64,000 nucleotides of DNA from Paraplanobispora takensis (GTDB lineage: Bacteria; Actinomycetota; Actinomycetes; Streptosporangiales; Streptosporangiaceae). Each line of letters opens with the position of its first letter. The first letter of the stretch is position 1. The position numbers were made by a program, and so were the translations under genes. The DNA is taken from contig NZ_BOOK01000020.1 of assembly GCF_016863195.1 (NCBI RefSeq), positions 124,001 through 188,000 of the forward strand, given 5' to 3'. This document shows positions 32,305 through 41,251 of the stretch, in pieces. The notes under the pieces are model-generated. The model did no database searches and had not been told where the DNA came from. It saw only the letters and a list, made by a program, of their open reading frames with translations.

Positions 32305-33891
32305 ATGGAGTTCAACCACGCAGATCTGTTCGAAGGGCTCGCGGACGCGATCGGGGACCGCGTCGCCGTCGTGTGCGGCCGGGACCGCATGACGTACGCC
32401 GAACTGGACGCGCACGCCAACCGGCTCGCCCACCACCTGGCGGCCGACGGGGTCGGGCCGGGCGACCACGTCGGGATCCAGCTCTACAACGGCGTCGAGT
32501 ACATCGCCGCGATGCTGGCGGCACTGAAGCTGCGGGCCGTGCCGGTCAACGTCAACTACCGCTACGTCGAGGCCGAGCTGCTCTATCTCTACCGGGACTC
32601 CGACATCGTGGCCCTGCTGTTCGACGTGGAGTTCGACGACCGCGTGGCGGCGGTCGCGCCGCAGGCCTCCGGGCTGCGGCGGTTGATCGCGGTGGGCGGG
32701 GCGTCGAAGGTGCCCGGGGCGGTGCCGTACGAGGAGGCGCTGGCCGGGCAGCCGGAGACGCGCGGGTTCCCCGAGCGCTCGGGCGACGACGTCTACATCA
32801 TCTACACCGGCGGCACGACCGGCATGCCCAAGGGCGTGATGTGGCGGACCGAGGACCTGTTCTTCGCCTTCGGCGGCGGCAACCCCTACGGCGACCCGCT
32901 GCCCACCCCCGAGGCCGTGATCGAGCAGGCCCGCAACTCCGGGCCGCTGATCATGATGGCGGCGCCCCCGCTGATGCACGGCGCGGCCCAGATGGCCACC
33001 TTCATCACCTGGTGGATGGGGGGGACCATGGTCTACGTCCGCAAGTTCGACGCCGCCGAGGTGCTCCGGACGATCCGGCGGGAGAAGGTCTTCACGATCA
33101 ACATCACCGGCGACGCGATGGCCCGCCCGCTCGCCGAGGAGCTGGCCACCGGTTCCCACGACGTGTCGTCGCTGACGATCCTCAGCTCCACCGGGGCGAT
33201 CCTGACCGGTGCGGTCCGCGACCGCCTCCAGGAGCTGCTGCCGAACACGATGATCCTGGACAACTTCGGCTCCACCGAGTCCGGCTACACCGCCTCGGCC
33301 GTGCCCGGCTCCTCGCCGGAGGCGGGGCTGCGCTACCAGCCCAACGCCGCCTCCGGGCTGGTGGTGCTCAACGAGGTGCTGGAGCAGGTCAAACCCGGTT
33401 CCGGCGAGATCGGCACGGTCGCCAAGAGCGGCCGGATCCCGCTCGGCTACTACAAGGACGAGGAGAAGACCCGGCGCACGTTCGTGACCGACGCGGCCGG
33501 GATCCGGTGGCTGCTCACCGGGGACATGGCCACGGTGGAGGAGGACGGCACGATCGGGATCTTCGGCCGGGGCTCGGTCTGCATCAACACCGGCGGGGAG
33601 AAGGTCTACCCGGAGGAGGTCGAGGCGGTGCTCAAGGGGCATCCCGCGGTCTTCGACGCGGTCGTCACCGGGGTGCCCGACGAGCGCTGGGGCAACAAGG
33701 TCGCCGCCGTGATCGAGCCCCGCCCCGGCACGTCCCCGTCGCCGGAGGAACTGGACGCGCACTGCCGTACCCAGCTGTCCGGCTACAAGGTCCCCCGGGC
33801 CTTCGCCTTCGTCGATGAGATGGTCCGCTCCCCGGCGGGCAAGGCCGACTACCGCTGGGCCAGGGAGACGGTCCAGGCCGCCCAGTCCTGA
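32305..33891 (+). CDS. fadD19: Steroid-type acyl-CoA synthetase, FadD19-like
   Basis: The 528-residue adenylate-forming ligase has the P-loop YTGGTTGMPKGVMW (from residue 167), DNFGSTESGY as A5 motif, and the C-terminal RGSVCINTGGEKVYPEEVEAVLKGH and PAGKADYRWA blocks. It matches remembered mycobacterial FadD19 over the whole length, including APPLMHGAAQ and TGDAMARPL. FadD19 activates C26/C24 cholesterol side-chain acids to CoA esters. It closes the fadD-DUF35-ltp3-ltp4-fadD19 run and probably shares its transcript. No acyl-CoA dehydrogenase is encoded nearby, so the pathway must be completed elsewhere. Confidence 0.85.
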   Translation: MEFNHADLFEGLADAIGDRVAVVCGRDRMTYAELDAHANRLAHHLAADGVGPGDHVGIQLYNGVEYIAAMLAALKLRAVPVNVNYRYVEAELLYLYRDSDIVALLFDVEFDDRVAAVAPQASGLRRLIAVGGASKVPGAVPYEEALAGQPETRGFPERSGDDVYIIYTGGTTGMPKGVMWRTEDLFFAFGGGNPYGDPLPTPEAVIEQARNSGPLIMMAAPPLMHGAAQMATFITWWMGGTMVYVRKFDAAEVLRTIRREKVFTINITGDAMARPLAEELATGSHDVSSLTILSSTGAILTGAVRDRLQELLPNTMILDNFGSTESGYTASAVPGSSPEAGLRYQPNAASGLVVLNEVLEQVKPGSGEIGTVAKSGRIPLGYYKDEEKTRRTFVTDAAGIRWLLTGDMATVEEDGTIGIFGRGSVCINTGGEKVYPEEVEAVLKGHPAVFDAVVTGVPDERWGNKVAAVIEPRPGTSPSPEELDAHCRTQLSGYKVPRAFAFVDEMVRSPAGKADYRWARETVQAAQS

Positions 33892-33981
33892 CCGGCCGGC
33901 GGTTCCCGGGCTGTCGGCTGAGCACGACAGGTTCGATCGGACGGGTGAGTCCTGGAAGAGGCGGGTACGGCGGCGCGTATC

Positions 33982-34047
33982 GGCTGGTGAGCCCACCCGT
34001 GAGGCGCGTCCGTGGTGGGGCGGGCGTCGCCCGCCCAAGCTGCGCCC
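33982..34047. repeat. Dispersed intergenic repeat, copy 1
   Basis: This 66-bp segment begins GGCTGGTGAGCCC, ends GCTGCGCC and aligns with 41186-41251 in the same orientation with small gaps. In this copy GGGCGGGCG-T-CGCCCGCCC makes a tight hairpin. It lies in the 524-base gap 33892-34415, which otherwise shows no gene: no frame there has family features, and the gap ends with an AAGCGCTT palindrome before the aldehyde dehydrogenase gene. Confidence 0.75.
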
Positions 34048-34367
34048 CGTGACAGGCGCCGGTCCCCTCTCGCGCCGCTCCGGGATCTCCACCTGGCCGG
34101 ACTCGCTCGTCCAGGTGGACGCGGATCAAGCGGATGGTCGGATACGTCAGGTTCGGCTGGTTGGACACGATCTCTCGAACGCCAGGCGGGTGACGCGTTC
34201 TCTGCGGGAGTGGTCTTCTACACGGGGACGGATGCCTGAGTTCCGGTCCCCGGCTCAAAGCGCTGCCGGTCGGCGCGCTCTGGCGGCTTGCCCTCTGAGC
34301 CGGAGGCTGTGCAAACTGCCGTACCCGGTTGTCGGGCTGACGGGATTCCGGGGCAGGGCAGGCAGAG

Positions 34368-34379
34368 AAAGCGCTTACC
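34368..34379 (+). promoter_or_regulatory. AAGCGCTT palindrome upstream of the aldehyde dehydrogenase gene
   Basis: GAAAGCGCTTAC, about 37-48 bases before ATG 34416, centres on an 8-bp palindrome. It resembles LacI-type operators and shares the AGCGCT centre with the KstR2-like sites at 24736 and 27390. Which regulator binds is unclear. Confidence 0.35.
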
Positions 34380-34415
34380 GTGGGGGTGAACGCCCCTGGA
34401 GACGAGAGGCAAGCG

Positions 34416-35921
34416 ATGCTCCACTCATACGACCCGCGGACCGGCGAGCCCGTCGGCGATCCTTTCCCCCTCAGCTCCCCGGCCGATGTGGACGCCGCCG
34501 TCCGGGCCGCCCACGCCGCGGGGCGGGTCTGGCGGGCGACGCCGGCCACCGAGCGCGCCCGCGAGGTCTCCGGCGCACCGGCCGGGCCGTCGCGGGCCGA
34601 GGTTCTGGAGGCGGTGGCCGACGCACTGGACAAGCACGTCGAGGAGCTCTGGCGGGCCGCCGACGCCGAGACGGCGCTGGGGGAGGTACGGCTGCGCGGT
34701 GAGGTCGCCCGCGCGTCCGGGCAGTTCCGGCTCTTCGCCCGGGTGCTGCGCGACGGCGGCCACGTCGAGGCGGTGATCGACCACGCCACCGCCGAACCCC
34801 CGGTCCCCGACCTGCGCCGGATGAACCACCCGCTCCCCGGTGTGGCCGGCGTCTTCGCGGCGAGCAACTTCCCCTTCGCCTTCTCGGTCGCGGGCGGCGA
34901 CGTCGCCTCGGCCCTGGCCGCCGGCTGCGCCGTGGTCGTCAAGGTCCATGACGGGCATCCGCGCACCTCGGAGCTGTCGGCGGAGGTCATCCGGGGCGCC
35001 CTGCCGCAGCCCGGGCTGCTGGGCCTGGTCCGGGGCCTGGAGGCGGGCGGGCACCTCGTCCGGCACCCGGACGTGGCGGCCGTCGGCTTCACCGGGTCGA
35101 TCCCCGGCGGCAAGGCGATCCAGGCGCTCATCGGCGAGCGCCCCGATCCCATCCCGTTCTACGGCGAGCTGGGCAGCGTCAACCCGGTGGTCGTGCTCCC
35201 CTCCGCCGGCCGCGACGGCCTCGCGCGGGGCTTCGCCGCCTCGCTCACCCTGGGCGTCGGCCAGTTCTGCACCAACCCGGGCCTGGTGTTCGTGCCCGAC
35301 GACGCCGGGCTGCTGGACGCGCTGACCGAGGCGGTCGCCGCGACCGCCGGGGGCCCGATGCTGACCGGGAGGATCAGGGACGGCTACGTCCGGGGCCTGG
35401 ACCGGCTGGCCGGCGCGCTCGCCCCGCTGGCCGAGGGCGGGCCGGGGGAGAGCCCCCTGTCCGTGGCGCCGCGGGTGTTCACCACGGGCCTGGCGGCCTT
35501 CGCCGAGGGGCTGCCGGAGATCGCGCAGGAGTGCTTCGGCCCCGCCGCGATCGTGGTGACCTACCGCGACCCGGCGGAGCTGCCCGCCGTACTGGAGCGG
35601 CTGGAGGGATCGCTCACCGCCACGATCCACGCCACGGACCCGGCCGAGGCCGGGGAGGTGAGCGAGGTGCTGCGCAGGAAGGCGGGACGGCTGATCTGGA
35701 ACGGCTGGCCGACCGGCGTGGCCGTACGCTGGGCCATGCACCACGGCGGCCCCTGGCCCGCCGGCACCGCCCCGGCCCACACCTCCGTCGGCGCGGCCGC
35801 GATCCGCCGCTGGCTGGTGCCCACCGCCTACCAGGACTGGCCCGCCGAGCTGCTCCCGGCCGAGCTGCGCGAGGACAACCCGCTGGGCATCCCGCGGCGC
35901 GTCGACGGCGTCCTGGCCTGA
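34416..35921 (+). CDS. Aldehyde dehydrogenase, ketoglutarate-semialdehyde type
   Basis: The 501-residue NAD(P)-dependent aldehyde dehydrogenase has the general base E251 (GELGSVNPVVV) and the nucleophile C285 (GVGQFCTNPGL). FTGSIPGGKAI binds the cofactor. The ELGSVNP and QFCTNPGL motifs place it with 2,5-dioxovalerate (alpha-ketoglutarate semialdehyde) dehydrogenases of sugar-acid catabolism, but the substrate is not certain. ATG 34416 begins the conserved region after GAGAGG. It is transcribed alone, with a LacI-type palindrome upstream, which would suit a sugar-acid role. Confidence 0.88.
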   Translation: MLHSYDPRTGEPVGDPFPLSSPADVDAAVRAAHAAGRVWRATPATERAREVSGAPAGPSRAEVLEAVADALDKHVEELWRAADAETALGEVRLRGEVARASGQFRLFARVLRDGGHVEAVIDHATAEPPVPDLRRMNHPLPGVAGVFAASNFPFAFSVAGGDVASALAAGCAVVVKVHDGHPRTSELSAEVIRGALPQPGLLGLVRGLEAGGHLVRHPDVAAVGFTGSIPGGKAIQALIGERPDPIPFYGELGSVNPVVVLPSAGRDGLARGFAASLTLGVGQFCTNPGLVFVPDDAGLLDALTEAVAATAGGPMLTGRIRDGYVRGLDRLAGALAPLAEGGPGESPLSVAPRVFTTGLAAFAEGLPEIAQECFGPAAIVVTYRDPAELPAVLERLEGSLTATIHATDPAEAGEVSEVLRRKAGRLIWNGWPTGVAVRWAMHHGGPWPAGTAPAHTSVGAAAIRRWLVPTAYQDWPAELLPAELREDNPLGIPRRVDGVLA

Positions 35922-36039
35922 ATCCGCGGCGCGTCGACGACATCCTCGCCTGAACCCGCGTCCCCGGCCCGCGTCCCCGCGGTTCCGCCCGTCCGAGGGG
36001 AAGATCGAAAACTATCCGGAACTGGGGTCATTCGGAAAT

Positions 36040-36064
36040 CGATATCGTTGTGTTCCCGATATCG
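36040..36064 (+). promoter_or_regulatory. Paired CGATATCG palindromes upstream of the penicillin-binding protein gene
   Basis: CGATATCG occurs at 36040-36047 and 36057-36064, centres 17 bases apart, in an AT-richer patch about 130 bases before the likely GTG start. The second is extended to CCGATATCGG. Paired identical palindromes suggest an operator. The rest of 35922-36195 holds no gene. Confidence 0.45.
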
Positions 36065-36195
36065 GTATTAGACACGAATCACTCCGGTCTGGTTTGCTCC
36101 TGCCTGTCCGTCGGACGAGAGCGGGGCCGGGCCGGGCCGGACGGGGGCCGGGGCCGACGGTACGGGGATTCGTCGACGAACGGAGTGACGGAGCA

Positions 36196-38373
36196 GTGGG
36201 GACCGCGTCGAAGATCGGACGCCTGATCGCCATGGGGACGGCCGCGGGCGTGCTGGTCGCGGGGATCGCGTTGCCGGCCGTGGGGGGTGCGGGCGCCGGG
36301 TTCCTGGCGGCGACCGAGGAGATCGACCTCAAGCCGGCGGAGCTCGTCGAGCCGCCGCCGGCGGAGGTCACGGTCGTGCAGGACGCCCGGGGCGGCGAGA
36401 TCGCACGGTTCTACGAGCAGTACCGCCAGGCGGTCCCGCTCGGCGAGGTGGCCGAGGTCATGAAGACGGCGATCATCTCGATCGAGGACTACCGGTTCTA
36501 CGAGCACGGCGCGATCGACATCGAGGGCACGATCCGCGCGTTCGCCAAGAACCTGCACTCGGGCCAGGTCAGCCAGGGCGGCTCCAGCATCACCCAGCAG
36601 TACGTCAAGCAGGTGCTGCTCAACTCCGCCGGCAACGACGAGGAGCGGGGCAAGGCGCTGGAGGCCAGCTACGCGCGCAAGCTCAACGAGCTGCGCTACG
36701 CGATGGCGGTGGAGGAGAAGTACTCCAAGGACGCGATCCTGGAGAAGTACCTCAACATCGTCTACTTCGGCGCGAGCGCCTACGGCGTGGAGGCCGCGGC
36801 CGACAGGTTCTTCGGCGTCTCCGCCTCCGAGCTCACCCTCGCGCAGGCGGCGACGCTGGCGGGAGCCGTACAGGACCCCAACGCCACCGACCCCAACCTC
36901 GGCCGCAAGCACCGCGATCGGCTGCTGAAGCGGCGCAACGTCGTGCTGGACCGGATGGCGGAGCTCGGGAAGATCACCGAGGCGGAGGCCGCGGAGGCGA
37001 AGGCCGCCAAGCTCGGCTACAAGGGCACGCGGCTGCCCGGCGGCTGCGAGACCGGCAGGTATCCCTATTTCTGCCTCTACGTGCGCAACGAGATCCTGAG
37101 CAACCGCGCCTTCGGCAAGACCGCCGGGGCGCGCAAGAGGTTCCTCGACCGCGGCGGCCTGACGATCAGGACCACCATCGACCCGATCATGCAGGCGGCG
37201 GCGGACCGGGCCATCAGGAAGCGGGTGCACGCCTCCGACCACCCGGTCGCGGCCCAGGCGCTGGTCCAGCCGGGCACCGGGGCGATCAAGGCGATGGCGG
37301 CCAGCCGGAAGTACGGCGCGGACGCCGACAAGAACGAGATCTCCTACAACGTGGTCGCCGACGCCGCCCACGGCGGCGGCACCGGCTTCCAGGCCGGCTC
37401 CACCTTCAAGACCTTCACGCTGCTCACCGCCCTGGCCGAGGGGATGAAGACCGACGACGGCCTGACCGCGGGGGCCGGGTACCGCGCGCCGGGCTATTCG
37501 ACGTTCAAGAACTGCAAGGGTGAGAACATCGGCGATCCGAGCCACACCGTCACCAACGACGAGGGCAGCCCGGGCTGGAAGAGCCTGCGGACCGGTACCT
37601 GGCAGTCGGTGAACACCTTCTTCATGGTGCTCCAGGAACGCGTCGGGCTCTGCGACACGGTCAAGACGGCCAAGTTGCTCGGCATCCACCGCTCCGACGG
37701 GCTCAAGCTCCAGGAGTACGAGACGTTCACGCTCGGCATCAACGAGATGGACCCGGTGACCGTGGCCAACGCCTACGCCGCGATCGGCGCCCGCGGGAAG
37801 TTCTGCGAGCCGCTGGCGATCACCAGGATCACCGACAGGAACGGCAAGAGCACCGACTACGAGCCCGAGTGCCGCCAGGTGATCGACCCCGAGGTGGCCG
37901 ACGCCGCGGCCGACGTGCTGTCGGGTGTGTTCACCCAGGGCACGATGCGGGCCGTGGGCGGGATCGACCGTGACGCGGCGGGCAAGACCGGCACCACCGA
38001 CGGCTACGCCAGCGCCTGGTTCGCCGGGTTCACCCCCGACCTGGCCGGCGCGGTCAGCGTCGGCGACCCGCGCGGCTCGCAGAACCACAAGCTGGTCGGC
38101 GTCACGATCGGCGGGCAGTACTACGGCTCGGTCTTCGGCGCGAGCATCCCTGGCCCGATCTGGAAGGACACCATGATCGCGGCCCTGAGGAACGTCGAGC
38201 CGACGCCCTTCACCCCGATCAACCAGGCCAGGTTCGGCGGCTGCGGCGAGGGCTGCCGGCCTGCGCCGCCCTCCGTCCCGGACGAGACCGGGACGGGGGA
38301 CACCGAGGGCGACGGGCCTGAGGACGACGGAGCCGGGGGCGACGAGTCCGGGGGCGACGAGTCCGGGGAGTGA
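36196..38373 (+). CDS. Class A penicillin-binding protein (transglycosylase/transpeptidase)
   Basis: The 725-residue protein has an N-terminal membrane anchor (about residues 8-32). The GT51 transglycosylase domain has catalytic E97 in IEDYRFYEHG and GGSSITQQYVKQ. The transpeptidase domain has S402-X2-K405 (GSTFK), S471-V-N473 and K597-T-G599. The C-terminus is acidic and Gly/Asp/Glu-rich. It polymerises and crosslinks peptidoglycan outside the membrane. GTG 36196 is preferred because conserved sequence starts there; a TTG at 36094 would add an arginine-rich stretch. A hairpin lies downstream. Confidence 0.93.
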   Translation: MGTASKIGRLIAMGTAAGVLVAGIALPAVGGAGAGFLAATEEIDLKPAELVEPPPAEVTVVQDARGGEIARFYEQYRQAVPLGEVAEVMKTAIISIEDYRFYEHGAIDIEGTIRAFAKNLHSGQVSQGGSSITQQYVKQVLLNSAGNDEERGKALEASYARKLNELRYAMAVEEKYSKDAILEKYLNIVYFGASAYGVEAAADRFFGVSASELTLAQAATLAGAVQDPNATDPNLGRKHRDRLLKRRNVVLDRMAELGKITEAEAAEAKAAKLGYKGTRLPGGCETGRYPYFCLYVRNEILSNRAFGKTAGARKRFLDRGGLTIRTTIDPIMQAAADRAIRKRVHASDHPVAAQALVQPGTGAIKAMAASRKYGADADKNEISYNVVADAAHGGGTGFQAGSTFKTFTLLTALAEGMKTDDGLTAGAGYRAPGYSTFKNCKGENIGDPSHTVTNDEGSPGWKSLRTGTWQSVNTFFMVLQERVGLCDTVKTAKLLGIHRSDGLKLQEYETFTLGINEMDPVTVANAYAAIGARGKFCEPLAITRITDRNGKSTDYEPECRQVIDPEVADAAADVLSGVFTQGTMRAVGGIDRDAAGKTGTTDGYASAWFAGFTPDLAGAVSVGDPRGSQNHKLVGVTIGGQYYGSVFGASIPGPIWKDTMIAALRNVEPTPFTPINQARFGGCGEGCRPAPPSVPDETGTGDTEGDGPEDDGAGGDESGGDESGE

Positions 38374-38468
38374 GGCCGGCGCCGGGCGGGACGGCGCTCC
38401 GCGGCGGGACTCCCGAAGAGGCCCGGGGTTAGGATCGGGCCGAAGGCGAGCCGCGGATCCCCTGTACC

Positions 38469-38496
38469 GCGGTCCCTGCCACCGGGCAGGGACCGC
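38469..38496 (+). terminator. Hairpin downstream of the penicillin-binding protein gene
   Basis: GCGGTCCCTGCC (38469-38480) pairs with GGCAGGGACCGC (38485-38496) over 12 bp with loop ACCG. There is no T run. It lies in the 341-base gap 38374-38714, which also holds two LacI-type operators and no gene. Confidence 0.65.
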
Positions 38497-38506
38497 CGGA
38501 CCGTCA

Positions 38507-38677
38507 CTGCAACCGATTGCTCGAAACCTCGCGGCCGCCCCGACGCACCACGCAAGACGCCGTCCACCGCCTCCTCGCCCGCCCTCCGGGGCGGATATCG
38601 AGGTGGCGACGACAGCGGCGGATCGGATGAGCTCCCGGGGGAGCCGGGCATCCGGCGTTGACAATGATGCAACCGCT
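38507..38677 (+). promoter_or_regulatory. Two LacI-family operators upstream of the lacI-type gene
   Basis: TGCAACCGCTTGCA (38664-38677) and TGCAACCGATTGCT (38507-38520) both fit the LacI/cre-type pattern TGNAANCGNTNNC. The near site is about 38 bases before the regulator start, as for autorepression; the second, 157 bases away, would allow looping. Confidence 0.65.
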
Positions 38678-38714
38678 TGCACTAATGTGCAGCAGTACGC
38701 GGACAAGGAGCACA

Positions 38715-39686
38715 GTGGCAGCGACGATCAGAGACGTGGCGCAGGCGTCGGGGGTGCACGTCTCCACGGTGTCCCGGACCTTCTCGGCGCCCCACCTCGT
38801 CAACGCCGAGACGCGAACCCGGGTGCTCGCCGTGGCCGAGGACCTCGGCTACCGGCCCAACCGGGCCGCCAGGGCGCTCACCACCGGCCGGACGCACAAC
38901 CTCGGGCTGATCGTGGCCGACATCTCCAACCCGTTCTTCCCCCCGCTGATCAAGGCGGCCCAGGCGCACGCCAGGACCCGCGACTACCACGTGTTCGTGG
39001 CCGACACCGACGAGGACCCGCTGGTGGAGGAGGAGCTCATCCAGACCCTCACCAAGCAGGTCGACGGGGTGCTGCTGTGCAGCCCGCGGTTGTCCAACCG
39101 CGCCATAGAGCGCCTGCACGCCGACGTGCCGTTCGTCGTCGTCAACCGCAGGGTCAAGGGCATGCCCACCGTCCTGATGGACGTCCGGTACGGCGCCCGC
39201 CTCGCGATCGACCACCTGACCGGGCTCGGCCACCGCCGGATCGCCCTCCTGTCCGGCCCGAGCGGCTCGTGGACGAGCAAGGAGATGTACGAGACCGCCG
39301 CCGCGGCGGGCGGGGTGGACCTGGTCATCATCGGCCCCAACGCCCCCACCGAGGAGGGCGGGCTCGCCGTCGCCGCCGAGGTGATCGCCTCCGGCGCGAC
39401 CGGCGTCCTGGCCTACAACGACCTGGTCGCCATCGGGCTGATCGAGGGGCTCTACGAGCGCGGCGTCCAGGTCCCCGCCGACATCAGCGTCGTCGGAGTC
39501 GACGACATCGTGGCCGGACGGCTGAACCGGCCCAAACTGACCACCGTGGCGATGCCCACGGCCGCCGCCGGGCGGATGGCCGTGGACCTGCTGCTGCAGT
39601 CGGTCGACGACGGCGGCGCCGCCACCCTGGCCACCCTGGCCACCAGCCTGGTCGTGCGAGAGTCCACCGGACAGGCGCGCGCGTGA
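38715..39686 (+). CDS. LacI family transcriptional regulator
   Basis: The 323-residue protein has the N-terminal helix-turn-helix TIRDVAQASGVHVSTVSRTF with the hinge helix NRAARALTTGRTHNLGLIV. A periplasmic-binding-protein-like effector domain follows, with DISNPFFPPLI and VVGVDDIVAGRLNRPKLTTV. GTG 38715 has a textbook AAGGAG site 5 bases upstream. It probably represses itself and the downstream aldose epimerase gene through the operators upstream. The ligand is likely a sugar, but which one is not shown by the sequence. Confidence 0.92.
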   Translation: MAATIRDVAQASGVHVSTVSRTFSAPHLVNAETRTRVLAVAEDLGYRPNRAARALTTGRTHNLGLIVADISNPFFPPLIKAAQAHARTRDYHVFVADTDEDPLVEEELIQTLTKQVDGVLLCSPRLSNRAIERLHADVPFVVVNRRVKGMPTVLMDVRYGARLAIDHLTGLGHRRIALLSGPSGSWTSKEMYETAAAAGGVDLVIIGPNAPTEEGGLAVAAEVIASGATGVLAYNDLVAIGLIEGLYERGVQVPADISVVGVDDIVAGRLNRPKLTTVAMPTAAAGRMAVDLLLQSVDDGGAATLATLATSLVVRESTGQARA

Positions 39687-39765
39687 GCGTCACGGGCGCC
39701 CCGCCGGGCGGCGGGGACGCGGTGGGAATCATCGGTCGGACGTCGTCAGCGGAAGAGGTGGACGC

Positions 39766-40719
39766 GTGAACTTCGGAACCATGCCCTCGGGAGAGCCCGT
39801 CGAGAGGCACGTCCTGGAGAAGGGACGGATGCGGGCCGCGGTGCTGAGCTACGGAGCGGTCCTGCAGTCACTGGAGGTCTCCGGGGTCGACGTGGTGCTC
39901 GGCTGCACCACGCTGGAGGACTATCGGACGCGCAGCCGTTACTTCGGCGCCGTCGTCGGGCGGTACGGCAACCGCATCGCGCGCGGCCGCTTCACCCTGG
40001 ACGGGGTGGAGCACCGGTTGCCGGTGAACGACGGGCCCAACAGCCTGCACGGCGGGCCGGGCGGCTTCTCCTCGCGGGTCTGGCGGGTCGTCGAGGCCTC
40101 CGGCACGGCCGTGACGCTCGAGTACGTCAGCGCGGACGGGGAGGAGGGCTACCCGGGCACGCTGACCACCACGCTCACCTACACGCTGACCGAGGACGCC
40201 CTGACCCTCGACTACCGCGCGGTCACCGACGCCCCGACCGTGCTGAACCCCACCAACCACTCGTACTTCAACCTGGCCGGGGGCGGCGACGTCCTCGACC
40301 ACGTGATCCGGATCGACGCCGACAGCTATCTGCCCGTCGACTCCACCAAGATCCCCACCGGTGAGCTGGCCCCCGTGGCGGGCACCCCGTTCGACCTCAA
40401 CGCGCCGCAGCGGATCGGGGACCGGATCGACGACCCGCTGCTGGGCGGCGGCTACGACCACTGCTACGTGCTGCGCGGCGACATCGAGGTCACCTCCCCG
40501 GCCGGGGACCTGACCATGCGGGTCACCACCACCGAACCGGGCGTGCAGTTCTACACCGGCCACATGCTGGACGGCGTGGCCACGGACTACGGCAAGTACT
40601 CCGGCTTCTGCCTGGAGACCCAGCACTTCCCCGACTCCCCGAACCACCCCCACTTCCCCGGCACCGTCCTGCGCCCCGGCGAGGAGTACACCTCCACCAC
40701 GGCCTACCGCTTCGCCTGA
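39766..40719 (+). CDS. galM: Aldose 1-epimerase
   Basis: The 317-residue beta-sandwich protein has GAVVGRYGNRIARGRFTLDG, NPTNHSYFNLAGGGD with the catalytic histidine, and a C-terminal CLETQHFPDSPNHPHFP. These are the marks of galactose mutarotases. It interconverts alpha and beta anomers of hexoses or pentoses. The GTG start follows GAAGAGG. It lies 79 bases after the LacI regulator in the same direction, so both probably belong to one sugar-responsive unit. No transporter or kinase is adjacent. Confidence 0.93.
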   Translation: MNFGTMPSGEPVERHVLEKGRMRAAVLSYGAVLQSLEVSGVDVVLGCTTLEDYRTRSRYFGAVVGRYGNRIARGRFTLDGVEHRLPVNDGPNSLHGGPGGFSSRVWRVVEASGTAVTLEYVSADGEEGYPGTLTTTLTYTLTEDALTLDYRAVTDAPTVLNPTNHSYFNLAGGGDVLDHVIRIDADSYLPVDSTKIPTGELAPVAGTPFDLNAPQRIGDRIDDPLLGGGYDHCYVLRGDIEVTSPAGDLTMRVTTTEPGVQFYTGHMLDGVATDYGKYSGFCLETQHFPDSPNHPHFPGTVLRPGEEYTSTTAYRFA

Positions 40720-40875
40720 GCGGCACGGGGAGCGTCCCCGGGTCCGGTCGCGGACCGGCCGATCCGGCCGGCCGCACCCGGGGCGGCCGAATGAACCCCG
40801 GCGGTGCGGGAAGACAGCCGGTGACGGCGCGTCCCGCATCCGGGACGCCGTGACGCAGGAGGAGGGGACGGACGG

Positions 40876-41178
40876 ATGCCCGCGCGTGGTGAGCCCTCGG
40901 TCGCGGCCTCGGGCGAGTGGGTGGACGACACGGGCGTACGGATGCCCGCCGGCGAGGTGCACGCCTGGTGGCCGGGGACGAACCAGACACTGTGCGGGCT
41001 GGCGCTGAGCCGGTCGCAGCTGCGCAGGTTCCACCACGTGTCCTGGCCGGAGACCTTCCCCGAGTCGGGCGGCGCGGCCGAGGAGGTGCGCCAGGTGTGC
41101 CGTAGGTGCCAGGGCGCGACCGGCCGTTCCAGCCGCGGCTGGAGCAGGGGCTGGACCAGGACCTCCCCCCGCCCCTGA
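40876..41178 (+). CDS. Small conserved actinobacterial protein of unknown function
   Basis: The 100-residue protein has TGVRMPAGEVHAWWPGTNQTLCGLALSRSQL and then VRQVCRRCQ. A single upstream cysteine followed by a C-X2-C pair might bind a metal. It has no membrane segment. Strong purine-rich sequence (GGAGGAGGGG) precedes the ATG. Codon usage and the WWPG/CGL blocks resemble a hypothetical family I recall from other actinomycetes, so it is probably real. The Arg/Ser/Trp-rich tail is less conserved-looking. Function unknown. Confidence 0.65.
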   Translation: MPARGEPSVAASGEWVDDTGVRMPAGEVHAWWPGTNQTLCGLALSRSQLRRFHHVSWPETFPESGGAAEEVRQVCRRCQGATGRSSRGWSRGWTRTSPRP

Positions 41179-41185
41179 CCCGCGG

Positions 41186-41251
41186 GGCTGGTGAGCCCGC
41201 CCGTGGTTGCACGTCCGGGACGGGCCGGGTGCCGCCCACCCACGCTGCGCC
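41186..41251. repeat. Dispersed intergenic repeat, copy 2
   Basis: It begins GGCTGGTGAGCCC and ends GCTGCGCC, like 33982-34047. Here it starts seven bases after a gene stop and lies in the gap before the convergent acetyltransferase gene. The central hairpin is weaker than in copy 1. Confidence 0.75.

Noticed and set aside
31015-34092. Minus-strand frame of 1025 codons opposite ltp and fadD19-like genes
   Set aside because: The plus strand encodes recognisable enzymes with adenylation and thiolase motifs; the minus frame has only shadow composition.
33892-34415. Coding gene in the 524-base gap
   Set aside because: Open frames exist on both strands but none has a ribosome site, family motif or consistent third-position bias; a repeat element lies inside.
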